Shown: positions 24,077 through 31,766, counted from the stretch's first letter. The stretch is DNA of 43,372 nucleotides from NAK19 sp034434515 (GCA_034434515.1 DAOTZA010000187.1:1-43372); one strand, 5' to 3'. Notes: generated by a model from the sequence alone, not told the origin. Program-made: numbers and translations.

Positions 24077-24470
24077 ACGGATGAGTCAAGACCATTCTTT
24101 TCCATTCCAGTTTTGGGCTTCCGAAATTCAGCAAAAGGCCAACCGGTCTCCTGGTCGCCTTTAAGTAATTCAAGAGCTGTGCCTCTTCAATGGTTGTAAG
24201 ATGTTTGAGCGCCTTTATCTCTACAATGATCTGATCAAAGCAGATGAAGTCCGGCACATATTCTTTCGACAATATATGCCCTTTGTAAGCAATTTGTAGT
24301 GGTACCTGAGCCTGATACGGCACGCCTCTCATGTTCAACTCCAGATCCAGCGCTTCCTGATAGACTGCCTGCAGAAAACCGGCTCCCAATTCATTGGAGA
24401 CTTCCATAGCTGCGCCGACAATTGCATATACCTCCTCCTTCAATATCATTTCGCGTTCATTCGTGTTCAT
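24036..24470 (-). CDS. GxxExxY family protein (PD-(D/E)XK-like fold), motif Glu replaced by Gln
   Basis: A 144-residue protein of the GxxExxY family, related to PD-(D/E)XK nucleases. The signature reads GFLQAVY (residues 31-37), with Gln34 where the family has Glu. The rest of the nuclease-like core is kept: VPDF (Asp74), VEIKA (Glu84, Lys86) and the LLLNFG strand near 112-117. The start is uncertain: ATG 24470 gives MNTNEREM, encoded entirely by CGAAT repeat DNA; ATG 24449 would start at the conserved part. No Shine-Dalgarno sequence is seen. The C-terminal NERE and the TGA stop are also repeat-encoded. Repeat DNA flanks it on both sides. The biochemical role of the family is unknown to me; loss of the helix-A Glu could mean reduced or no nuclease activity. 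Confidence 0.85.
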   Translation of the reverse strand: MNTNEREMILKEEVYAIVGAAMEVSNELGAGFLQAVYQEALDLELNMRGVPYQAQVPLQIAYKGHILSKEYVPDFICFDQIIVEIKALKHLTTIEEAQLLNYLKATRRPVGLLLNFGSPKLEWKRMVLTHPSIRISEGTANERE

Positions 24471-24530
24471 TCGTGGTTCTCCCCAAGTTCCAAGATTTCG
24501 CGTTAATTGGTGTGCATTTGCGGTTCTCTT
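24447..24530. repeat. CGAAT-type repeat upstream of the GxxExxY gene
   Basis: Contains CGCGTTCATTCGTGTTCATT, CGTGGTTCTCCCCAAG and CGCGTTAATTGGTGTGCATT, with the same polarity as the array at 23861-24076. It provides the 5' end of the GxxExxY reading frame. Confidence 0.8.
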
Positions 24531-24543
24531 CGTTGGTTTATTG

Positions 24544-24696
24544 TAATTACCTACAACAGGCTCTACTTTGCAGGGTAGACCGTCCACGAATATTTCACGA
24601 ATGCACGAATAGTGCTGTCATTCGTTTATTCGTGGTCCATTCGTGGACGGTTATCTCAGCAAATCATCAACACTACTTGTGATGGTAGGTTGTTAC
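24544..24696 (+). repeat. Dispersed hairpin repeat, copy D (best preserved)
   Basis: About 153 bp, the reference copy. The ends are imperfect terminal inverted repeats: GTAATTACCTAC at the left against GTAACAACCTAC as the complement of the right end. The inner stem ACCGTCCACGAAT (24579-24591) is a perfect 13-bp match to ATTCGTGGACGGT (24639-24651). The loop region carries ACGAATGCACGAAT and ATTCGTTTATTCGT words that can fold further. It lies 74 bp upstream of the GxxExxY start. Confidence 0.9.
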
Positions 24697-24708
24697 GGTT
24701 TATTTTAT

Positions 24709-24775
24709 TTTACGTTCATTTGCGTTCATTCATGGTTCTCTAAGTTCGATTTTTTTGCGTTTATTTGTGTTCGCA
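24709..24775. repeat. Degenerate CGAAT-type repeat unit
   Basis: TTTACGTTCATTTGCGTTCA, then ATGGTTCTCTAAG and TTTGCGTTTATTTGTGTTCG follow the same word order as the array at 23861-24076. It closes the repeat island before the macA-like leader. Confidence 0.7.
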
Positions 24776-24818
24776 TAAGGAGGTGGTTAAGCTTCGCTTA
24801 GATTCCTTTATGAGCAGG

Positions 24819-24848
24819 AACTCTGACAGTGTAAGAACTCTGTAAGAA
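24819..24848 (+). promoter_or_regulatory. Short direct repeats upstream of the exporter operon
   Basis: TGTAAGAA occurs at 24830-24837 and 24841-24848, 11 bp apart, and AACTCTG at 24819-24825 and 24836-24842. A spacing of one helical turn resembles OmpR/PhoB-type operators. No matching regulator gene is nearby, and the promoter itself is not clear. Confidence 0.35.
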
Positions 24849-24979
24849 ATCCCTTGATCGGGTGAAACCGATAAAAAACGGGATTAGAATCAGGTAGATT
24901 TTTTATTATGCTTTACGTGTAAATCGAAGGATAAGGTCAGAGAGACAACATATCATTGAAAAAATAAAGGATGATCTCA

Positions 24980-26350
24980 ATGATGAAACGCTGGATATCC
25001 ATCTTAATCTTGATCTTGGTCGTGATTGGCGGCGGGTTTGGCTTCCGCCAGTGGCAAATGAGTCGCCAGGCGTCTCGTCTGGCTATCTATCAGACAGAAA
25101 TTGTTGCCCGCGGCGAGTTGATTGCTACGGTTGGGGGAACGGGGACGGTTCACGCCAATCAGACGGCAGTTCTGACCTGGCAGACCAGCGGCACGGTGGA
25201 CTTTGTCCTGGTTCAAGTAGGCGACAGGGTAAGCGAGGGACAGGAACTGGCAACATTAAAGCGCGAGTCCCTGCCCCAAACGATCATCCTCGCTCAAGCA
25301 GAGTTGACCGAAGCAAAGAAAGCTCTAGATGACCTCTACACCAATGCTGACACGGCAAAGACCAATGCCATGCAAGCCATTGCGCGCTATGCCGATGCTG
25401 TTCGCGATGCCCAATATCGTTTGGATAACTTTACCGTACCGAGCAATCAGGCGGGTATGGACGCTATTGAGGCGTTGGACAAAATGAAAGCGAACCTGGA
25501 TGCAGCCCGACAGGCCTTCGAGGCGGTCAAGAACCGCCCTTTGGAAGATCCTTTGCGGAAAGAATTGAAAGAAAAGTTGGACATCGCTCAGAGTGACTAC
25601 AACGCAGCCGTGCGTCGCGTGGAGCTGGAGTACAACCTTCAGGTGGCGATTTCGAACTTAGAAAAAGCACGTCAGGATTACGAAAAATGGAAAGATGGCC
25701 CATCTGCGGAGGATATTGCTGCCATTGAAGCGCGCATCGCGGCTGCTCAGGCTACCTTGAATTTAGCTCACCTGACTGCTCCATTTAGCGGCACGATTAC
25801 TGAAGTAAAAATCAAAGCGGGCGATCAGGTTTCCCCCGGCAGTGTTGCCATCCGCATTGACGACCTCGCCAGTCTCTTAGTGGATGTGCGCATCTCTGAA
25901 GTGGATGTCAATCGCATCCGCGTCGGGCAAGATGCCAGCCTGGTTTTTGACGCTATTTTGAATAAAACCTATCAGGGAAAGGTCAAAGAAGTTTCGCCCG
26001 TCGGTACAGTTACCCAGGGAGTGGTTGATTTCATCGTAACCATAGAGTTGACCAATGCCGATCAAGACGTTAAACCGGGCATGACCGCGGCAGTCAATAT
26101 TGTTGTCAACCAGCTTTCCGATGTCCTGTTAGTGCCGAATCGCGCCGTGCGTTTAAGTGGTGGAAAACGCATTGTCTATGTTTTGCGCGATGGGCAACAT
26201 GTTGCGGTGCCAATTACCCTTGGCGCCTCCTCCGAAACCTACAGTGAGGTAATTGAGGGGGAGCTTAGGGTCGGAGATGAAGTAATTCTCAATCCGCCGA
26301 CTGTTTTCGAGCAAAACGGACCTCCTCCGTGGGTTAACAACAATCGCTAA
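24980..26350 (+). CDS. MacA/HlyD-type periplasmic adaptor (membrane fusion protein)
   Basis: A protein of about 456 residues with one N-terminal transmembrane helix (ISILILILVVIGGGFGF). Then come a lipoyl-type beta-strand segment (GTVHANQTAVLTWQTSG, VGDRVSEGQELATL) and a long coiled-coil hairpin (about residues 95-260, with QAELTEAKKALDDLY and NLEKARQDYEKWK). The returning lipoyl half (LTAPFSGTITEVKIKAGDQVSPG) and beta-barrel and membrane-proximal domains follow. It links an inner-membrane ABC exporter to the exterior. ATG 24980 is chosen because AAAGGA ends about 8 nt upstream; ATG 24971 is possible. It leads an operon with the MacB-like ATPase and permease; the substrate is unknown. Confidence 0.9.
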   Translation: MMKRWISILILILVVIGGGFGFRQWQMSRQASRLAIYQTEIVARGELIATVGGTGTVHANQTAVLTWQTSGTVDFVLVQVGDRVSEGQELATLKRESLPQTIILAQAELTEAKKALDDLYTNADTAKTNAMQAIARYADAVRDAQYRLDNFTVPSNQAGMDAIEALDKMKANLDAARQAFEAVKNRPLEDPLRKELKEKLDIAQSDYNAAVRRVELEYNLQVAISNLEKARQDYEKWKDGPSAEDIAAIEARIAAAQATLNLAHLTAPFSGTITEVKIKAGDQVSPGSVAIRIDDLASLLVDVRISEVDVNRIRVGQDASLVFDAILNKTYQGKVKEVSPVGTVTQGVVDFIVTIELTNADQDVKPGMTAAVNIVVNQLSDVLLVPNRAVRLSGGKRIVYVLRDGQHVAVPITLGASSETYSEVIEGELRVGDEVILNPPTVFEQNGPPPWVNNNR

Positions 26351-26365
26351 GGCTAAGGTTAAGTG

Positions 26366-27052
26366 ATGAACGAATCTGAGATCGTGATCGATGCCCAAAA
26401 TTTGACCAAAGTCTATAAGATGGGTGATGTGGAGGTGCACGCCCTGCGTGGCCTCTCGATGCAGGTGAAACGGGGCGAAGTTGTGGCAATCATGGGCCCC
26501 TCTGGATCGGGAAAATCTACCCTGATGAATATCATTGGATGCCTCGACCGACCGACTTCTGGTGAGTATATTTTAGATGGGAAACGCGTTTCTGATCTTA
26601 AGGACGATGAGCTGGCGCGCATCCGCAATCAGAAAGTAGGCTTTGTCTTTCAGAGCTTTAACCTGTTGCCACGCGCCACTGCTTTAGCTAATGTTGAGTT
26701 GCCCCTCCGCTATGCGGGCGGCAATGGCAATCGCCGTGAACGCGCCAAGCAGGCGCTGATCGCAGTGGGTCTAGAAGACCGCCTCTATCACCGTCCGAAT
26801 GAATTATCGGGTGGACAACAACAACGCGTTGCCATCGCCCGTGCCCTGGTGAACAATCCGGCGATTGTCCTGGCAGATGAACCGACCGGTAACCTCGATA
26901 GCAAGTCGGGCGAGGAGATCATCCGTCTGCTTTTGAATCTCAATCAGGAACGGGGCGTTACCTTGCTCATCGTGACTCACGATCCAGATGTGGCTGCTCA
27001 TGCGCAACGGATTATTCATATTAGAGATGGCAAAGTGGAGGATGTGCCATGA
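26366..27052 (+). CDS. MacB/LolD-type ABC transporter ATPase
   Basis: A 228-residue ATPase with Walker A GPSGSGKST near residue 44, a Q-loop VFQSFNLLPRATA, signature ELSGGQQQR, Walker B IVLADEPTGNLD and an H-loop THDPDVAAHA. The QSFNLLP and DEPTGNLDS wording is that of the MacB/LolD/FtsE group, which drives mechanotransmission exporters rather than importers. AAGG at 26355-26358 supports ATG 26366, 15 nt after the adaptor stop. Its stop overlaps the permease start as ATGA. Confidence 0.93.
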   Translation: MNESEIVIDAQNLTKVYKMGDVEVHALRGLSMQVKRGEVVAIMGPSGSGKSTLMNIIGCLDRPTSGEYILDGKRVSDLKDDELARIRNQKVGFVFQSFNLLPRATALANVELPLRYAGGNGNRRERAKQALIAVGLEDRLYHRPNELSGGQQQRVAIARALVNNPAIVLADEPTGNLDSKSGEEIIRLLLNLNQERGVTLLIVTHDPDVAAHAQRIIHIRDGKVEDVP

Positions 27053-28275
27053 ATTTAGCTGCCTCGTTTTTTGAAGCCTTAGAAAGTTTAGCCAGTAACA
27101 AATTGCGTTCGGGTTTGACCATCCTTGGCATCGTGATTGGGGTTGCAGCAGTGATTGCCATGATCTCCATCGGTCGCGGGGCGGAAAATTCGATCACTGG
27201 TTCGATTCAGGGCATTGGCACGAATTTGTTGTTTGTCTTTCGAGGTGGCAACGAAGACGTACGAAATCCCAAACCGCTTACTTTAGGGGATGCCAATGCC
27301 ATCAACGACCCATTTCAGGCGCCGTCCGTAGCGAATGTTGCTCCAATGTTGATGGGCAACGGCAAGGTCAGCTATAACGGCGAAAGCGTGGTCACTTCAA
27401 TTGAGGGAGTCACACCTTCCTTTGCCGAAGTGCGTAACTACCGCGTCACAGAAGGCGAGTTTATCGCCGAAGAGCATATTCTGGGGCGTTCGTCGGTGGC
27501 CTTGCTCGGTCCAGATGTGGCCAAAAAACTCTTTGGACGGAAAGAGGGCCTGGTAGGCGAGACGGTGCGCATCGAAGGGCAACCGTTTCGCGTCATGGGC
27601 GTTTTGGAATCGAAAGGCGGTTCTTCGTTCTCCAACCAGGATGATCGCGTCCTGGTCCCCTTTACTACGGCTCAGGCACGCTTAATTCGACGGAGCACAC
27701 CCGATCAGGTCGATCTGCTCATGGTGCAGGCTATAAGTGCGCAAGCGGTGCCACAAGCCGCCGAAGAAATTGCCCAGATTTTACGCTATCGCCATAAGAC
27801 AGAAATTGGCGCTGATGATTTTACCATCCTGACCCAACAGGATTTTCTGGATACGGCGCGCACCATTACAAATATCCTGACCATCTTTCTGGGCGGCATT
27901 GCAGCCATCTCGCTTCTGGTGGGTGGGATTGGCATTATGAACATCATGCTGGTTTCGGTAACCGAGAGAACGCGCGAAATCGGCTTGCGCAAGGCGTTGG
28001 GAGCGCGGCGAATCGATATTCTGGTGCAATTTCTGACCGAGTCGATTGTCCTCAGCTTGTTTGGTGGGCTGGTGGGCATTGGCCTGGGCTGGTTGATTTC
28101 TTACGTGGTTGGGCAAATTGCAGCCGCTAACAATGCGGACATCAACCCAGCCATCGGTTTGGACACCATTTTACTGGCAACCCTCTTTTCGACCGCAGTT
28201 GGGTTGTTCTTCGGGTTATACCCGGCCAACCGCGCTGCCAGCCTGGAGCCAGTGGAAGCGTTGCGCTACGAGTAG
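27049..28275 (+). CDS. MacB-type FtsX-domain ABC permease
   Basis: A 408-residue permease with the MacB layout: one N-terminal helix (KLRSGLTILGIVIGVAAVIAM), a large extracytoplasmic MacB-PCD domain (about residues 45-280), then three C-terminal FtsX helices (GGIAAISLLVGGIGIMNIML, SIVLSLFGGLVGIGLG, LATLFSTAVGLFFG) and the ending YPANRAASLEPVEALRYE. The VTERTREIGLRKALGARR coupling segment is typical. With the adaptor and ATPase it forms a tripartite-like exporter for peptides, lipids or antibiotics; the substrate is not shown. It ends 3 nt before the convergent patB-like gene. Confidence 0.93.
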   Translation: MNLAASFFEALESLASNKLRSGLTILGIVIGVAAVIAMISIGRGAENSITGSIQGIGTNLLFVFRGGNEDVRNPKPLTLGDANAINDPFQAPSVANVAPMLMGNGKVSYNGESVVTSIEGVTPSFAEVRNYRVTEGEFIAEEHILGRSSVALLGPDVAKKLFGRKEGLVGETVRIEGQPFRVMGVLESKGGSSFSNQDDRVLVPFTTAQARLIRRSTPDQVDLLMVQAISAQAVPQAAEEIAQILRYRHKTEIGADDFTILTQQDFLDTARTITNILTIFLGGIAAISLLVGGIGIMNIMLVSVTERTREIGLRKALGARRIDILVQFLTESIVLSLFGGLVGIGLGWLISYVVGQIAAANNADINPAIGLDTILLATLFSTAVGLFFGLYPANRAASLEPVEALRYE

Positions 28276-28278
28276 CGT

Positions 28279-29475
28279 TTAGCGTTCGGCAATCCGTGCG
28301 AATGCCTGGACAAGGCGATTACAGGCTTCTTCAAGGACAGGACGCGGGCAGGCAAAGTTCCAACGGATAAAGCCTTCCCCTTCTTTTCCAAAAGCTTTTC
28401 CATCATTAAAGGCAACTTTTGCCTCTTTGAGGAAAAAGCTATAGGGGTCACTGGGTAGGCTTAGAGGACGGCAATCCAGCCACGCTAGATAAGTGCCTTC
28501 TGGACAGGTATGTGGCACCTGGGGGAGATGTTCCTGGATCCATTGCAGGAGAAAATTTCGGTTTGCTTGTAGATATTGCAATACTTCCTTCAGCCAACTC
28601 TCACCTTCGCGATAGGCTGCCAGCGCTGCTACCCATCCCAAGGCGTTGATCCAACTGGTTAAGCCTTGACTGGCTGCTTCTAAGCGTTTCCGCCACTCCC
28701 GGTTTGGGACGATGGCAAAGGAAAACTGTAATCCGGGCATGTTGAAGGTTTTGCTAGGCGCCATCAAGGTAATCGTATTCTGCGCAATTTCAGGGTCAAG
28801 GGAGGCAATGGGAATATGCCGGTTGGGCGCAAAGATCAGATCGCCATGAATTTCATCTGAGCAAATTGTCACGCCATGACGCAGACAAATCTCTGCCAGG
28901 CGCTCGAGTTCTGAGCGGGTAAAGACCCGCCCGGTTGGGTTGTGTGGATTACAGAGAAGAAACAAGCGGGTATCATCGCCGATAATGTGCTCGAAATGGT
29001 CGAAATCGATTTCATAATGCAAAATCCCTGCTTCATTCGAGTGCGGAATCAGGGGATTGTCAACGCGACACATGGCGGCATTGGCTGCTGCGCTTAAAAT
29101 CGGCGGATAAACTGGCGGTTGCACAATGAGACTGCTACCAGCTCCTCCCAAAGCGTGCGCAACCAGATTAAATCCAACAACCACGCCGGGCAAAAAGTAA
29201 AGCTCTTCGGGTTGGATTTGCCAGTCATAGAGGCGTGCCATTCTTTCCACCAAAACTTGGCGCAACTCGCTGCGTTGATTGGATTCGTTATGCAAGCCGC
29301 TGGGGTAGCCGAAAATGCCATGTTCGACCGCCTGATGCAAGGCGTCAATGACAGCCTGCGGCGAACGAAAATCCATGTCGGCAACCCACATCGGCAAGAC
29401 ATCTTCGGGATAAGTATCCCACTTCAAACTGTTTGTGGCGCGACGCGGGATGATCTGATCAAAGGTATTCGTCAA
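28279..29475 (-). CDS. PLP-dependent aminotransferase, PatB/MalY family (C-S lyase)
   Basis: A 398-residue fold-type I PLP enzyme of the MalY/PatB family. It shows the N-terminal DVLPMWVADMDF, a LCNPHNPTGRVF segment with the cofactor-binding Asn, ICSDEIHGDLIF with the Asp that contacts the pyridine nitrogen, and the Schiff-base Lys in APSKTFNMPGL. Members split cystathionine or other cysteine thioethers to pyruvate, ammonia and a thiol. The start is taken as TTG 29475 because GGAGG lies 6 nt upstream and the product then begins in family register; the longer frame to 29526 runs into cutA. It is probably co-transcribed with cutA. Confidence 0.9.
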   Translation of the reverse strand: MTNTFDQIIPRRATNSLKWDTYPEDVLPMWVADMDFRSPQAVIDALHQAVEHGIFGYPSGLHNESNQRSELRQVLVERMARLYDWQIQPEELYFLPGVVVGFNLVAHALGGAGSSLIVQPPVYPPILSAAANAAMCRVDNPLIPHSNEAGILHYEIDFDHFEHIIGDDTRLFLLCNPHNPTGRVFTRSELERLAEICLRHGVTICSDEIHGDLIFAPNRHIPIASLDPEIAQNTITLMAPSKTFNMPGLQFSFAIVPNREWRKRLEAASQGLTSWINALGWVAALAAYREGESWLKEVLQYLQANRNFLLQWIQEHLPQVPHTCPEGTYLAWLDCRPLSLPSDPYSFFLKEAKVAFNDGKAFGKEGEGFIRWNFACPRPVLEEACNRLVQAFARIAER

Positions 29476-29489
29476 GAGAACCTCCAAGG

Positions 29490-29834
29490 CTAGGCGGATT
29501 TCGGTTGAGTCTCCTGCACTACCCATTCCAAATACTCGGTGTTCCCCGTTAAGATGGGCAAAGCGAGGATTTCTGCCACCTGGTAGGGGTGATGGGATTT
29601 TACAAAGGGGATAAAGCGCTCTTCAAAACCCTGACGGCGGGTTTTGACCATCAACAAGGTTTCTGAATCAGACTGAATTTCACCTTGCCACCAGTACAGG
29701 GAATGCACGTTGCGGATAAGATTGACGCACGCAGCCAGGCGCTCTTGTAACAGTTGACGTGCCAACTGCTCGGCGACCTCGGGCGAAGGGGCAGTTATCA
29801 GGACGAGAATCAGGTCGGATGGTGAGGCGGTCAT
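29490..29834 (-). CDS. cutA: CutA1 divalent-cation tolerance protein
   Basis: A 114-residue trimeric CutA1-type protein: the N-terminal LVLITAPSPEVAEQLARQLL, ERLAACVNLIRNVHSLYWWQGEIQSDSE, and KSHHPYQVAEILALPI are all diagnostic. The family was first linked to copper tolerance in E. coli; its molecular role remains unclear, and it is found in nearly all lineages. GGAG nine bases before ATG 29834 supports this start; TTG 29849 is unlikely. It is followed after 14 nt by the patB-like gene. Confidence 0.95.
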   Translation of the reverse strand: MTASPSDLILVLITAPSPEVAEQLARQLLQERLAACVNLIRNVHSLYWWQGEIQSDSETLLMVKTRRQGFEERFIPFVKSHHPYQVAEILALPILTGNTEYLEWVVQETQPKSA

Positions 29835-30002
29835 GGTTAAGTTCTCCAATCGGGGATTAGGTGAGCTCGATTATAAACCCAAATACCGACCGCAAGCTAT
29901 CGCCAGCCCATGCCACAGAGCTGAAAAGGAGGGTGGTTAATATCTAACGAGAAGCGCGAACGAAAGTGTTTGCCCTTCCCGCCTTTGCCCCGGCAAGCAA
30001 AC

Positions 30003-30045
30003 CTGATCGAGATGGCGGATGTTTTGCTCCGCCATCCAGTATCAG
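30003..30045. repeat. Cruciform-forming inverted repeat after tenA-like gene
   Basis: GATGGCGGA (30011-30019) pairs perfectly with TCCGCCATC (30028-30036). CTGAT (30003-30007) and ATCAG (30041-30045) extend the stem outward. It lies 7 bp downstream of the tenA-like stop on the minus strand and may end its transcript, but no U-tract is present. The rest of 29835-30002 holds no recognisable gene. Confidence 0.55.
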
Positions 30046-30051
30046 GGGTTA

Positions 30052-30738
30052 CTACAGGCCGGCTGTTTCTGCCATAGCGTCCCAAAAACTCAATTCATAT
30101 TCAAGCAGCAAGCGGGCAGTTTCTTGCATTTGGGCAGCTGACTCGCCCCGCTCAAGAGCAGCCTGAATGTATGGGCTGACCCTCGCATCAGTTTCTTCAT
30201 AGTTTTGATAAATTTTGAAAAAATGAGCTTGATCAGACGTGAGTTTGTATTTTGAACGCAAGGCTCGGTAAACTCGCAGACTATTTTGAATCCATACTTC
30301 CGCATCGAAGCGAAAGGCCAAGATCAGGTCAGCGTCGCAACCATACAGGCAGACATAGGCAATGAAATGGCTGAACGCTGTCGCTTTTGCCAGTTTCGGG
30401 GTTTGTGGTAACTGATCTCTGGAGAGTCCCACTGCCTCTGCAAAGGCGGCGATTCGCTCGCGCACGACAAATTCGGCTTGCAGAAACTCATTGAGTATCG
30501 TACGGCTGGGTAAGTGACCATATCTACTCACAATGATGGCAATGTTGCGTAGGCCGCTGGTGACGATATGGTATTGTTGGGCAGCAAACGTTTGTAAGGT
30601 GGTAAGGGGGATTTGTTTCGCATCTAGTGCATCTAAGAAGCGATGATGGGTAATTTGATCCATTATCGGGGTGAGCTGAAGGCGTGTTTGCTCAATCAGC
30701 TCAAGAGCAGCTTGTTGGTTGGAATCATTGGCGTTCAT
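30052..30738 (-). CDS. TenA/PqqC-like protein under TPP riboswitch control
   Basis: A 228-residue all-helical protein of the TenA/THI-4 (haem oxygenase-like) fold. Aligned features are HHRFLDALDAKQIPLTTLQTFAAQQYH near the N-terminus, AEFVVRERIAAFAEAVGL in the middle, and a FWDAMAE ending with the conserved Trp and Glu-rich last helix. Cys130 and Cys134 lie about where classical thiaminase II has its nucleophile (Cys135 in B. subtilis). TenA enzymes salvage thiamine pyrimidine. The sequence is divergent, and a PqqC-like oxygenase cannot be excluded on sequence alone; the TPP riboswitch and terminator directly upstream strongly favour a thiamine role. GGAGG lies 7 nt before the ATG. No other thi gene is adjacent. 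Confidence 0.8.
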   Translation of the reverse strand: MNANDSNQQAALELIEQTRLQLTPIMDQITHHRFLDALDAKQIPLTTLQTFAAQQYHIVTSGLRNIAIIVSRYGHLPSRTILNEFLQAEFVVRERIAAFAEAVGLSRDQLPQTPKLAKATAFSHFIAYVCLYGCDADLILAFRFDAEVWIQNSLRVYRALRSKYKLTSDQAHFFKIYQNYEETDARVSPYIQAALERGESAAQMQETARLLLEYELSFWDAMAETAGL

Positions 30739-30761
30739 CTGAGACCTCCGTTATGAATTGA

Positions 30762-30795
30762 GAAAATAAAACACCCTCTGCCGGAGAGGGTGTTT
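30762..30795 (-). terminator. Intrinsic terminator of the TPP riboswitch
   Basis: On the minus strand AAACACCCTCT (30795-30785) pairs with AGAGGGTGTTT (30779-30769) around a 5-nt loop, followed by a TATTTTCT tract. It sits between the riboswitch and the tenA-like start, so control by transcription termination is expected. Confidence 0.9.
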
Positions 30796-30819
30796 AAGAA
30801 CGACGTAATATTTTGCGCA

Positions 30820-30904
30820 CTCCCTACGCCGGCATTATCCGGATCAGGTTCTGCGGGTCGAGGACTACGGTCCTCCTCTCAGCCTGGCTTACCCAAGCTC
30901 CCCG
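30820..30904 (-). promoter_or_regulatory. TPP riboswitch (THI element)
   Basis: Reading the minus strand, GGGGAGC opens the P1 stem. GGCTGAGAGGA, with the conserved CUGAGA, follows, then an optional hairpin (GGACCGTAGTCC). The diagnostic 3' half is ACCCGCAGAACCTGATCC, then GGATAATGCCGGCGTAGGGA. All conserved TPP-contact segments are present. The downstream terminator and a consensus promoter frame it. Confidence 0.97.
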
Positions 30905-30921
30905 TTCAATTGTTCAGGCAA

Positions 30922-30950
30922 ACAATACCTGATATCTCTAAATTTGTCAA
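30922..30950 (-). promoter_or_regulatory. Promoter of the riboswitch-tenA-like transcript
   Basis: On the minus strand TTGACA (30950-30945) and TATTGT (30927-30922) are 17 nt apart. The start site is expected near 30915, some 10 nt before the riboswitch. Confidence 0.75.
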
Positions 30951-31043
30951 GAGGAAGTTCGCCAAATCGGTTGTCCGATCTTGGCTTTGCTGATCGATTA
31001 CTTGCCTTGACGAACCTGCTGCTCCATTCTGCCAAGGATAAAT

Positions 31044-31763
31044 TTATCTCGTTGGCGCTTCCAACCCATGGGCTTCGAGCAGAGCAACGTCTTGCAGCAA
31101 GTGATCGGTTTTGCCGTCGGCAATGATGCGCCCTTGATCCATGATAATCATGCGCGGGAACAGTTCTTGGACGAGATGCATGTCGTGAGTGGAGATCAGC
31201 ATGGTCATGTTTAGCTCAGCCAACAGGTGAATCAGATTTCGCCTGGCGCGCGGATCTAAGCCGGCAGTTGGTTCATCCAGAACCAGCACCTCAGGTTGCA
31301 TCGAAAGCACTGTGGCAATGGCAATGCGTTTTTTTTCTCCTACACTCAAATGATGCGAAACGCGTTTGGCATACGCCTCCATGTGAACCGCTTGCAAAGC
31401 TATCTGAACGCGCCGTTCGACCTCGTCTAGCGGTAAACCCTGATAGAGCGGCCCAAAGGCGACATCGTCATACACTGTAGGGGAGAAGAGTTGGTCGTCG
31501 GGGTTTTGAAAGACCAGTCCTACCATCCCGCGCACCTTGGGGAGGTTTTTTCTGTCGCTTAAATCCAATCCACAAACACGCACCTCTCCATCTCCTTGCA
31601 AGATGCCGTTCAAGTGCAGGAGCAGGGTGGATTTGCCGGCTCCATTCGGCCCTACCAGGGCTGCTTTTTCGCCTGGGGAAATGATGAGGTTGACCTGATC
31701 CAGAGCCGGATGACCATCGGGGTAGCGAAAAGAAAGATTGCGGACCTCAATCGAGTGATGCAC
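31044..31763 (-). CDS. cbiO: Cobalt/nickel ECF transporter ATPase
   Basis: A 239-residue ATPase of the energy-coupling-factor type. Walker A GPNGAGKST is near residue 38, the Q-loop is VFQNPDDQLFSPTVYDDVAFGP (the QNPDDQLF wording is typical of CbiO/EcfA), the signature region is LSVGEKKRIAIA, in which the usual LSGGQ is LSVGE, Walker B is VLVLDEPTAGLD and the H-loop is STHDMHLV. It powers Co2+ or Ni2+ uptake with CbiQ and CbiMN. The start is GTG 31763, 3 nt after the cbiQ stop, with AGGTAA upstream. It is the last gene of the operon. Confidence 0.92.
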   Translation of the reverse strand: MHHSIEVRNLSFRYPDGHPALDQVNLIISPGEKAALVGPNGAGKSTLLLHLNGILQGDGEVRVCGLDLSDRKNLPKVRGMVGLVFQNPDDQLFSPTVYDDVAFGPLYQGLPLDEVERRVQIALQAVHMEAYAKRVSHHLSVGEKKRIAIATVLSMQPEVLVLDEPTAGLDPRARRNLIHLLAELNMTMLISTHDMHLVQELFPRMIIMDQGRIIADGKTDHLLQDVALLEAHGLEAPTR

Positions 31764-31766
31764 GAT

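Noticed and set aside
24085..24587. A longer 183-residue GxxExxY protein starting at 24587
   Set aside because: The extra N-terminal residues are read from repeat copy D and unrelated repeat DNA and have no family counterpart.
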